DNA of 5,500 nt from NCBI GenBank assembly GCA_944392185.1, contig CALXVW010000110.1:1-5500 (forward strand). The letters are read 5' to 3'. This stretch comes from an uncultured Alphaproteobacteria bacterium (lineage in GTDB: Bacteria > Pseudomonadota > Alphaproteobacteria > RF32 > CAG-239). Made by a program: the position numbers and the translations under genes. Shown piece by piece: positions 1 to 5,500 of this stretch; positions within the stretch are counted from its first letter, which is position 1, and each line of letters opens with the position of its first letter. Below the pieces are notes generated by a model. It was not told the origin of the DNA. It ran no database searches and saw only the letters and a program-made list of their open reading frames with translations.

Positions 1-38
1 GTATAGCCTACATCGTTCTATGTCCCTACAATGTATAA

Positions 39-65
39 GCCTCCTTGAACGGAGGCCTCTTTATT
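39..65. terminator. GC-rich hairpin, probable intrinsic terminator (possibly bidirectional)
   Basis: A six-base GC-rich stem (GCCTCC at 39-44 pairing with GGAGGC at 51-56) closes a six-base loop. On the plus strand it is followed by CTCTTTATT, a moderate T-rich tail, so it could end a transcript entering from the left edge. On the minus strand it lies about 11 bases past the 3' end of the tRNA-His and could end that transcript, but the tail there (TTATAC) is poorer. The direction is therefore left open. No poly-T run longer than three is present, which limits confidence. Confidence 0.6.
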
Positions 66-66
66 A

Positions 67-144
67 TGGGGCGGATTATGAGACTCGAACTCACGACATC
101 TGGTACCACAAACCAGCGCTCTAACCAACTGAGCTAAATCCGCC
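67..144 (-). tRNA. tRNA-His (anticodon GTG)
   Basis: Read on the minus strand, this folds into a complete cloverleaf. The acceptor stem is GCGGATT (143-137) with AATCCGC (77-71). The D arm is GCTC/GAGC. The anticodon stem CTGGT/ACCAG encloses the loop TTGTGGT with anticodon GTG at 109-107. The variable loop has five bases, and the T arm GTGAG/CTCAT carries TTCGAGT. The single base between the acceptor stem and the 5' end is G (144), opposite C (70), which gives the G-1:C73 pair that is the usual identity element for histidyl-tRNA synthetase. CCA is encoded at 69-67. The gene decodes CAC and CAT and is divergent from the carboxypeptidase gene. Confidence 0.97.
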
Positions 145-158
145 ATCAATGCAAAAAG

Positions 159-188
159 TTTCTACATATATTTAAGGGCAAAGTCAAG
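159..188 (-). promoter_or_regulatory. Probable promoter of tRNA-His
   Basis: On the minus strand CTTGACT (188-182) matches the -35 element seen before many alphaproteobacterial stable-RNA genes (5 of 6 to TTGACA). Seventeen bases further, TAGAAA (164-159) is a weaker -10 (4 of 6 to TATAAT). Transcription would start near 150-153, a few bases before the mature 5' end at 144. The -35 is convincing. The exact -10 is less so, because TATATG at 170-165 is also AT-rich but too close. Confidence 0.6.
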
Positions 189-298
189 TTAAAATTTCAC
201 ATATCTTTTTAATTCTTGTGAGAGCCGTTAATAATTTATTTGCATTTTAGGCATAAACTTTAACAAATTTGAGGCCATTTTAAGAGAATAAAATCACA

Positions 299-1498
299 AT
301 GAATAAGAAAATGAAAGTATTTCAACACCTTTCACGCCTGGCATTAGCCGGACTATTTTGTTTTTGCACTTTGCAGTCGGCTCATGCAGCCCGTCGCACG
401 GTTTCTTCCATCATCATAGACGCCAAAACCGGAGATGTTATTTCAGCCAATAACGCCGATGAAAGACGCTACCCGGCATCATTAACAAAGCTCATGACTC
501 TTTACATTACCTTTAATGCACTGGACAAAGGCCTGATAAAGATGGAAGACGAGTTACCCGTTTCACGTACGGCAGCCAACCGTTCTCCCTCAAAACTAGG
601 GGTACGAGCGGGAGAAAAAATAAAAGTCCGTGATGCCATCATGGCATTAATTGTAAAATCCGCTAATGATTGCGCCACTGTTTTAGCAGAAGGCTTGGGC
701 TACAGCGAAGAAAATTTTGCCAAGACCATGACAGAAGTGGCCAGAGAATTAGGCATGAAAAACACAACATTCAAAAATGCCTCTGGTCTGCCCAATCGCC
801 AACAAAAAACCACTGCCCGCGATATGGCAATTTTGGGAGCGGCAATTTACCACCACTTTCCTCAATACTATGAGTTATTTTCAGCAAAAAAATTCACCTA
901 CAAAGGCAAAACCATATACACCCACAATCACCTTCTCAAGACCTTTGACGGTGCAGATGGCATGAAAACCGGCTTTACCAACGCAGCTGGTTTCAACATC
1001 ATCACGTCTGCAGAACGTGATGGACACAGAGTAATTGCTGTCACAATGGGACACAACACAGCCAAAGAAAGAGACAAAAAAGTTGCCAGCCTGATGAACA
1101 AAGGCCTAACAAAATTGGCTTTAGCGGATAACATCGAAACCCCGAGTCTCTACGCCTCAAAAGTAGAAACATCTTCATCGGTTGAAGAAACTCAAACAGC
1201 AGAACGAACAGAAGAAAACAAATGGGGTGTCCAGGTTGGAGCATTTTCAAACTACGCCAAAGCGCGCAATTACGCTCTCCACATTCGTCAGCAAATAAAC
1301 TATGCGGCAGCTCGTCAGGCACAAATTGACATTGAACCCGCCCAAAAAGGCGCCGCTGTTGTTTACCGCTCCAAATTAGTGGGCATGGAAAAAAATGAAG
1401 CGGATAACACGTGTAATCGTTTGAAAAAATCAAATAAGTCTTGTATAGTTGTTGCCGCAAAACAAAATCAACAACTCGCAATGGCTGACAAGAAATAA
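299..1498 (+). CDS. Secreted D-alanyl-D-alanine carboxypeptidase (peptidase S11) with C-terminal SPOR domain
   Basis: A 399-residue penicillin-binding protein of the DacA/DacF type, which removes the terminal D-Ala from peptidoglycan pentapeptides in the periplasm. Residues 1-30 are a Sec signal peptide, with likely cleavage after AHA. All three active-site motifs are intact: S61-L-T-K64 (nucleophile Ser61), S121-A-N123 and K223-T-G225. The catalytic domain ends near residue 270. A polar linker (about 280-307) leads to a SPOR domain (about 308-388, beginning WGVQVGAF), a fold that binds glycan denuded of peptides at the septum. The usual PBP5 C-terminal beta domain and amphipathic membrane anchor are not seen. 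The first ATG was chosen because AAGAGA (282-287) lies 11 bases upstream. A second ATG four codons in is possible. No clear promoter was found at 188-298. The stop overlaps the mipZ start (TAATG). Which dac paralogue this is cannot be decided, so no symbol is given. Confidence 0.93.
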   Translation: MNKKMKVFQHLSRLALAGLFCFCTLQSAHAARRTVSSIIIDAKTGDVISANNADERRYPASLTKLMTLYITFNALDKGLIKMEDELPVSRTAANRSPSKLGVRAGEKIKVRDAIMALIVKSANDCATVLAEGLGYSEENFAKTMTEVARELGMKNTTFKNASGLPNRQQKTTARDMAILGAAIYHHFPQYYELFSAKKFTYKGKTIYTHNHLLKTFDGADGMKTGFTNAAGFNIITSAERDGHRVIAVTMGHNTAKERDKKVASLMNKGLTKLALADNIETPSLYASKVETSSSVEETQTAERTEENKWGVQVGAFSNYAKARNYALHIRQQINYAAARQAQIDIEPAQKGAAVVYRSKLVGMEKNEADNTCNRLKKSNKSCIVVAAKQNQQLAMADKK

Positions 1499-2301
1499 TG
1501 ACAGATACAAAAAAAACATCGCCGCACATCATTGTCATCGGCAATGAAAAAGGGGGCACCGGCAAATCAACGATTGCCATGCATCTGGCAGTCAAACTGC
1601 TGCAAGAAAAATTCAATGTAGCGGTTATTGATTTGGACGGCCGCCAAGGTTCTCTTTCTAAATATGTTGAGAACCGGCGCAAATTCTGTGAAGACAACCA
1701 CATCGTTTTACCGATTCCTCTACACTATCGTTTTGAACCCGTATCTGATTACAGTAACATCCCAAACGAGTTAAAGCAATTGGAAGACACGATTCGGGAA
1801 ATTTCACCCAAAGTAGACGCCATCATCATAGACACTCCCGGCCATAAGAATTACCTTTTTGAGGCCGCTCATGATTATGCAGACACACTAATCACTCCCA
1901 TAACCGATAGCCTGATAGACTTAAGCGCCATAGCCAATATCGATTCTGCAACCGGCAGCTTGCAAAGCCCCGGACCTTATGCCGAATTTGTATGGGAAGC
2001 CAAAAAGCACTTGGCAGCCAAAGGCAAAGCCTATCTCAACTGGATTGTTTGCGGCAACAAGACATCTTCTCTGCGCTCTCGTAATAAAGCCTTTGTTTTT
2101 GAGGCTTTAGAAAAGCTGGGAAAATTATATGGTTTCAGATTCTGCGAAGGCCTAAAAGACCGCGTTATCTATCGTGAGCTTTTCTTGGATGGCTTGACTG
2201 TATTAGATATGCAAACAGAGCCCCTGAAACGCCGCATGTCTCTTTCTCATCTGGCGGCAAAATTAGAGATAAAGAATTTAGCTGAGTTTATCTGCCCATA
2301 A
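1498..2301 (+). CDS. mipZ: MipZ, ParA-family ATPase controlling division-site placement
   Basis: A 267-residue P-loop ATPase of the MinD/Mrp/ParA class. In Caulobacter, MipZ forms a ParB-nucleated gradient from the poles and inhibits FtsZ assembly, so the ring forms at midcell. The deviant Walker A is at residues 15-25 (NEKGGTGKST, with signature Lys18 and P-loop Lys23), the A' region VIDLDGRQ at 43-50 (Asp45, Asp47), and Walker B IIIDTPG at 109-115. Three further stretches match Caulobacter MipZ as I recall it: YVENRR (56-61), VWEAKK (165-170) and LKDRVIYRELF (219-229). They separate it from plasmid ParA, chromosomal ParA and MinD. The length is close to the Caulobacter protein (about 270). 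The ATG shares its A with the preceding TAA and has only a weak purine run upstream, so translation is probably coupled to the carboxypeptidase. No parB lies in the window. Confidence 0.95.
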   Translation: MTDTKKTSPHIIVIGNEKGGTGKSTIAMHLAVKLLQEKFNVAVIDLDGRQGSLSKYVENRRKFCEDNHIVLPIPLHYRFEPVSDYSNIPNELKQLEDTIREISPKVDAIIIDTPGHKNYLFEAAHDYADTLITPITDSLIDLSAIANIDSATGSLQSPGPYAEFVWEAKKHLAAKGKAYLNWIVCGNKTSSLRSRNKAFVFEALEKLGKLYGFRFCEGLKDRVIYRELFLDGLTVLDMQTEPLKRRMSLSHLAAKLEIKNLAEFICP

Positions 2302-2371
2302 CTCGACAATTGTGCTTGTGTTTATGGCTCATGGTGATAAGATTGCTCCATTAATAGTGATAGAAATAAAT

Positions 2372-2378
2372 TAAGGAG
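2372..2378 (+). promoter_or_regulatory. Strong Shine-Dalgarno of pgm
   Basis: TAAGGAG lies five bases before the pgm ATG at 2384. It is the best ribosome binding site in the window and fixes that start. It sits in the only gap of appreciable size (82 bases, 2302-2383) in the plus-strand gene series. The rest of the gap is AT-rich, includes the short palindrome ACAATTGT (2306-2313), and shows no convincing terminator. pgm is thus translated independently of mipZ but may share its transcript. Confidence 0.85.
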
Positions 2379-2383
2379 TAATT

Positions 2384-4003
2384 ATGATAAAAACCATAAC
2401 AACCACCCCCTATACAGATCAAAAGATGGGTACCGCGGGTTTGCGCCGCAAATCAAAAGTCGTTGTTCAACCCAATTATATTGAAAACTTTATGCAAAGT
2501 ATTTTCAACGTAATTGGAAACTTAAAAGGCAAAACCTTTGTTGTCGGCGGTGACGGACGTTATTATAATGATGTAGCCATTCAAAAAATAATCAAAATGG
2601 CTGCAGCCAACGGAGTCTCCCGCCTGATTGTAGGGCAAAACGGCTATATGTCGACACCTGCCGGCTCCAACATCATCTTAAAAAACAAAGCAGACGGCGG
2701 TTTTATTCTTTCGGCCTCACACAACCCCGGCGGCATCAACGGAGATTTCGGCATTAAGTACTCCAACCACACCGGCGGGCAAATTCCAAGCGCTATCAGC
2801 GATAAGATTTACCAAGAAACCTTAAAGATTAAAGAATATAAAATTTGTGATGTAGCCGATATTGACCTCTCTAAACTTGGGCGGCAGGAAGTTTGCGGCA
2901 TGCAGATTGACGTGATAGATCCCGTCAAAGACTATGTTGAAATGATGGAAGGCATTTTTGACTTTGCCGCCATAAAAGCCCTGTTTGCCAAAGGATTCAC
3001 CATGCGGTTTGATGCTATGAACGCAGTTACCGGTCCCTATGCCCTAAAGATTTTTGAAGAAATCTTAGGAGCCCCCCGAGGTTCGGTTGTAAATTACAAA
3101 CCTTTGCCGGACTTTGGCGGCTTGCATCCGGACCCCAACATGGTCTATGCCAAAGAACTGGTAAACTTTATGTTCTCTGACAAAGCGGCTGACTTTGGAG
3201 CTGCCAATGATGGCGATGGCGACCGCAATATGATATTGGGTAAGAAATTCTTTGTAACGCCAAGCGACAGCCTGGCAATTTTGACCGACAATTTTGCCCT
3301 TATTCCGGCGTACAAAAACGGAATTTACGGTGTCGCCAAATCCGCAGCAACTTCCACGGCAGTAGAGAAAGTGGCCAAAGCCCACAATATCGGCTACTAC
3401 GAAGTTCCAACCGGATGGAAATATTTTGTAAACCTGATGGATTCCAAACGTATCACCTTCTGTGGTGAAGAGAGCTTTGGAACGGGTTCTTCCCACATCA
3501 GAGAAAAAGACGGCATTTGGGCGGTATTATTCTGGCTCAACATCATTGCCGCGACCGGCAAATCGGTAGAAGAAATCACCACCGAGTTTTGGCAAAAATA
3601 CGGCCGCAGCTATTATGTTCGTTTTGATTTTGAGGGTGTTGACACCGAGGTTGCGGACAAGATGATGGCAGATTTGGAGGCAAAATTACCTACCCTTGCC
3701 GGCCAAACTTTTGCAGGTTTTAAGGTCTCAGAGGCCGGAGCCTTTGTCTACAATGATCCGGTAGATCACAGCTCCACCAAAAACGGTTTAATTGTACGCT
3801 TTACAGATGGCTCAAGAATTGTATACCGCTTGTCCGGTACGGGTTCTTCAGGAGCCACCATCAGGGTTTATCTGGAGCGCTACAGCAAAGACGACTTGAA
3901 AAACGATCCCCTAAAAATGTTAACCGAGATATTTAAGATTGCGATGAGCATTTCTGAAATACCCGAAAGGACAGGAAAACACCAGGCTGATGTTGTTACC
4001 TAG
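2384..4003 (+). CDS. pgm: Phosphoglucomutase, alpha-D-glucose-phosphate specific
   Basis: A 539-residue cytoplasmic enzyme interconverting glucose-1-phosphate and glucose-6-phosphate, which feeds UDP-glucose, glycogen and surface polysaccharide synthesis. It is of the long PGM1-like type, not the bacterial PMM/PGM type. Visible sites, in order: GTAGLR (16-21), where the family more often has GTSGLR; the phosphoserine loop SASHNPGG (110-117, catalytic Ser112); the Mg-binding loop DGDGDR (276-281); PTGWKYF (342-348); the sugar-binding loop CGEESFGTGSSH (360-371); and the phosphate-binding loop RLSGTGSSG (482-490). All four domains are present, and the length equals that of alphaproteobacterial Pgm (about 540), including a C-terminus ending in a similar way. 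The last 14 bases overlap the next gene. Because the C-terminus looks conserved, the overlap is likely real and not a sequencing error. Confidence 0.97.
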   Translation: MIKTITTTPYTDQKMGTAGLRRKSKVVVQPNYIENFMQSIFNVIGNLKGKTFVVGGDGRYYNDVAIQKIIKMAAANGVSRLIVGQNGYMSTPAGSNIILKNKADGGFILSASHNPGGINGDFGIKYSNHTGGQIPSAISDKIYQETLKIKEYKICDVADIDLSKLGRQEVCGMQIDVIDPVKDYVEMMEGIFDFAAIKALFAKGFTMRFDAMNAVTGPYALKIFEEILGAPRGSVVNYKPLPDFGGLHPDPNMVYAKELVNFMFSDKAADFGAANDGDGDRNMILGKKFFVTPSDSLAILTDNFALIPAYKNGIYGVAKSAATSTAVEKVAKAHNIGYYEVPTGWKYFVNLMDSKRITFCGEESFGTGSSHIREKDGIWAVLFWLNIIAATGKSVEEITTEFWQKYGRSYYVRFDFEGVDTEVADKMMADLEAKLPTLAGQTFAGFKVSEAGAFVYNDPVDHSSTKNGLIVRFTDGSRIVYRLSGTGSSGATIRVYLERYSKDDLKNDPLKMLTEIFKIAMSISEIPERTGKHQADVVT

Positions 4004-5102
4004 AAAGATATTGATTGGCGTTTGGCTCAGTACCTTTTTGCTGGCTCCAAGTATTGGAGCCGGTAGCGGGTTGTATGGCTTTGACCAAGAAAACCCTTAC
4101 CAACCGGAAGAAAAAGTTTTGCAAATGGACTATTTACCGGATTCAATTACCAACTATCGTGCGGAGATGAGAAACAATCTGCTGATGTTGATTGATTATG
4201 CCCGTAAACATAATCCGAATTTTCAAATTTTAAGCCACGAAGGACAGGAGCTTTTATATAAAAGGCGCTGGGAACATGAAGTGGAAGGCTATAACAGATC
4301 GAGAGAAGAAAAAGAAGGAGCCTATGATCCGGCATTTTTGTTTGAAAAAGACTTAGGCAACCAAGAGCCCGAGAAGGGAACGCCAGAATACAGATACCTC
4401 AACGCCATAAATGCGATAGCTTTAAATAACTACTATTGCGGAGAAGGCAGAGAAGAAAATGTTACCATCAATCACGGGCTTGGGCACATCAGCATCGAAC
4501 ACTGCCCAGATGAAAAAGCCTTAGATAAAGCAATTTTACGCTCTCTTTTAGACCAAAAGGCAGTTTATGTCTTTACAAACAGAGCAACAGCTTTTCAAAA
4601 TCCGTCTAATCAACCGCTGATAAATGATTCCGCCCGCAACATAGAGCAGATAAAACAAGCCAAGAATATAGCTTTTATTTTAGATGACAGCCAATACTTA
4701 TCAAAAGAAGAAATGATTGCCGCAATTGTGAATAATAATTATGATATTGTGGTTATCAATCCGCTTTTCCAAAACAAACAGCCCTTCAGCCCAGAAGATG
4801 TGCGTCGTATGAGCTTTAAGAAAAACGGCGGCAAAAGATTAATCTTAGCAAAGCTCAATGTCTCAGAGGCCTCTCCACAAGATTACTTTTGGCGGGAAGA
4901 TTGGAAAGAAGGCAATCCCTCTTGGATAGTTAGAAAATCTTTTGTAAATAAAGACGGTTTCATCACTCGCTATTGGTCTGAAGACTGGAAAAAATTACTC
5001 TCGCGGTATTTCAGAGACATTGTTGCCTCGGGCTATAGCGGCGTCTTTTTCACCGGCATTGAAAATCACTTGTATTTTGAACACTTGACCCCTCTTGAGT
5101 AA
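3990..5102 (+). CDS. Secreted GH114/TM1410-related glycosidase-like protein, apparently with permuted barrel order
   Basis: A 370-residue protein with a Sec signal peptide (residues 1 to about 24: PRK, then a hydrophobic stretch), so periplasmic or exported. Residues 221-365 resemble the first half of the GH114/TM1410 (endo-alpha-1,4-polygalactosaminidase-like, also PelA N-terminal) barrel: YDIVVIN (251-257), FSPEDV (266-271), KRLILAKLNVSEAS (282-295), RYW (327-329) and a GYSGVFF strand (348-354). Residues 56-151 resemble the second half: YRAEMR, then DYARKHNPNF (69-78), GQELL (85-89) and YLNAINAI (136-143). The halves are in reversed order, as in a circular permutation. Usual acids are changed (N257, T355), while E293 is kept. 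A charged stretch (90-135) separates motifs that are usually close together. Enzyme activity is uncertain. The ATG overlaps pgm by 14 bases and has only AGG-type ribosome sites, suggesting coupled translation. Homologues are often mislabelled cysteinyl-tRNA synthetase; no synthetase motifs are seen. Confidence 0.72.
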   Translation: MLLPRKILIGVWLSTFLLAPSIGAGSGLYGFDQENPYQPEEKVLQMDYLPDSITNYRAEMRNNLLMLIDYARKHNPNFQILSHEGQELLYKRRWEHEVEGYNRSREEKEGAYDPAFLFEKDLGNQEPEKGTPEYRYLNAINAIALNNYYCGEGREENVTINHGLGHISIEHCPDEKALDKAILRSLLDQKAVYVFTNRATAFQNPSNQPLINDSARNIEQIKQAKNIAFILDDSQYLSKEEMIAAIVNNNYDIVVINPLFQNKQPFSPEDVRRMSFKKNGGKRLILAKLNVSEASPQDYFWREDWKEGNPSWIVRKSFVNKDGFITRYWSEDWKKLLSRYFRDIVASGYSGVFFTGIENHLYFEHLTPLE

Positions 5103-5107
5103 AAGCC

Positions 5108-5374
5108 ATGACAGAAGTAGAAGTTTTAGACATTTCCAGAGACGCCATATTCACCCTTTTGAAGGTTGTGACACCGATTTTGTCTGTAGCCTTGTTTGTG
5201 GGCTTAATTATCGGTATTTTTCAGGCTCTGACCCAAATACAAGAGATGACTTTGGCCTTTGTTCCCAAAATCATCAGCGTTTTCGTAGCACTGATTTTGC
5301 TCTTTCCTTTCATGCTGAGCCAAATGAAAACATTGACCGAAGGGCTTTTTGATCGGATTATTGAAGGCGGCTAA
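5108..5374 (+). CDS. fliQ: Flagellar export gate protein FliQ
   Basis: An 88-residue inner-membrane protein of the FliQ/SctS family, part of the FliP5-FliQ4-FliR1 export gate through which rod, hook and filament subunits leave the cell. It has two hydrophobic hairpin helices (about 16-38 and 49-71) joined by the family signature FQALTQIQEMTLAFVPKI (38-55). Length and architecture are exactly those expected (about 89). The flagellar assignment over a virulence type III paralogue (SctS) rests on sequence style and on the absence of injectisome genes. It starts five bases after the preceding stop with no good Shine-Dalgarno, so it probably depends on translation of the upstream gene. A longer open frame at 5095-5352 in another phase is a shadow of it. 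Confidence 0.95.
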   Translation: MTEVEVLDISRDAIFTLLKVVTPILSVALFVGLIIGIFQALTQIQEMTLAFVPKIISVFVALILLFPFMLSQMKTLTEGLFDRIIEGG

Positions 5375-5377
5375 AAA

Positions 5378-5500
5378 ATGATAGAACTCCTAAACCTCAA
5401 TATGTACCATTTTTTAATGGTCTTTTTGCGGCTCGGCTCTGCTTTAATGTTGATGCCGGGTTTTATGAGTTCTTATGTCAACATAAATGTGCGTTTATCC
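5378..5500 (+). CDS. fliR: Flagellar export gate protein FliR (5' part, cut by window end)
   Basis: The first 41 codons of an open frame running off the right edge. The N-terminus contains FLMVFLRLGSALMLMPGF (12-29) followed by VNINVRL, the typical start of FliR/SctT: a first transmembrane segment with the Arg-Leu-Gly and Pro-Gly-Phe positions, then an Arg-Leu near residue 40. FliR is the single-copy gate subunit completing the FliP-FliQ export channel, and fliR directly after fliQ is the standard order. The ATG begins three bases after the fliQ stop. GAAGG at 5363-5367, inside fliQ, is a plausible ribosome site ten bases upstream. The remaining ~200 or more residues, and any flhB beyond, lie outside the window. 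Confidence 0.93.
   Translation, partial: MIELLNLNMYHFLMVFLRLGSALMLMPGFMSSYVNINVRLS

Noticed and set aside
9..23. Small inverted repeat ACAT...ATGT near the left edge
   Set aside because: A four-base AT-rich stem is not meaningful.
3..38. Possible 3' end of a gene entering from the left (open phase ending in TAA at 36-38, just before the hairpin)
   Set aside because: Only 11 codons are visible with no recognisable sequence. The position before the hairpin is suggestive but not enough.
189..283. Several TTAA sequences upstream of the carboxypeptidase, considered as CtrA boxes
   Set aside because: None shows the TTAA-N7-TTAA spacing. They are expected by chance in such AT-rich DNA.
1041..1703. 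220-codon open frame on the minus strand across the carboxypeptidase-mipZ junction
   Set aside because: It is antisense to two clearly recognised genes. Its translation is Leu/Cys/Phe-rich with no recognisable domain and no ribosome site was noted.
2316..2343. Possible promoter for pgm (TTGTGT, 16 bases, TAAGAT)
   Set aside because: It has only 3 of 6 and 4 of 6 matches. It is too weak to separate from background, though an internal promoter here cannot be excluded.
3065..3496. 143-codon minus-strand open frame inside pgm
   Set aside because: It lies wholly antisense to the Mg-binding and sugar-binding regions of pgm, and its product has no recognisable features.
4890..4905. Sigma-54-like sequence (TGGC...TTGGA) upstream of fliQ
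   Set aside because: The -12 element has GG where GC is essential, it lies about 200 bases from fliQ, and it encodes the WREDWK stretch of the glycosidase-like protein.
3990..5102. Annotation as cysteinyl-tRNA synthetase
   Set aside because: This label stems from an old prediction for the MJ1477/TM1410 family. A signal peptide and the lack of HIGH or KMSKS motifs argue against it.
5095..5352. 85-codon plus-strand frame overlapping fliQ in another phase
   Set aside because: Its product is rich in His/Arg/Ser/Phe with no family resemblance, while the neighbouring frame is unmistakably FliQ.

Overview
The window looks like chromosomal DNA from a low-GC (about 40-45 % by eye), flagellated alphaproteobacterium. 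The main pointer is a full-length MipZ, the alphaproteobacterial ParA-type regulator of division-site placement. The Pgm also resembles alphaproteobacterial Pgm to its C-terminal end, and fliQ and fliR follow. A tRNA-His with the ordinary G-1:C73 pair argues against the large alphaproteobacterial clade that lost it. I cannot name a genus. A deep-branching or host-associated lineage is possible, but this is inference.

Layout: positions 1-66 hold a GC-rich hairpin, probably a terminator. A tRNA-His (67-144, minus strand) follows, with its promoter at 159-188. It is divergent from a plus-strand gene series that fills the rest of the window: a secreted D,D-carboxypeptidase with a C-terminal SPOR domain (299-1498); mipZ (1498-2301, TAATG overlap); an 82-base gap with a strong Shine-Dalgarno; pgm (2384-4003); a secreted protein related to GH114/TM1410 glycosidases (3990-5102, overlapping pgm by 14 bases); fliQ (5108-5374); and the start of fliR (5378 to the window edge). 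There are no gene-free stretches over 300 bases, no mobile elements and no CRISPR.

How the genes fit together: the first pair links peptidoglycan trimming, probably at the septum through SPOR, with placement of the FtsZ ring by MipZ. The second pair links supply of glucose-1-phosphate, a precursor for surface polysaccharide, with a secreted glycosidase-like protein. The last pair encodes two membrane subunits of the flagellar export gate. Tight spacing suggests one or two long transcripts for division, envelope and flagellar genes.

The most unusual item is the glycosidase-like protein. The motifs of the second half of the GH114-type barrel come before those of the first half, as in a circular permutation, and several usual active-site acids appear to be replaced. 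This reading rests on remembered family patterns, not on an alignment.
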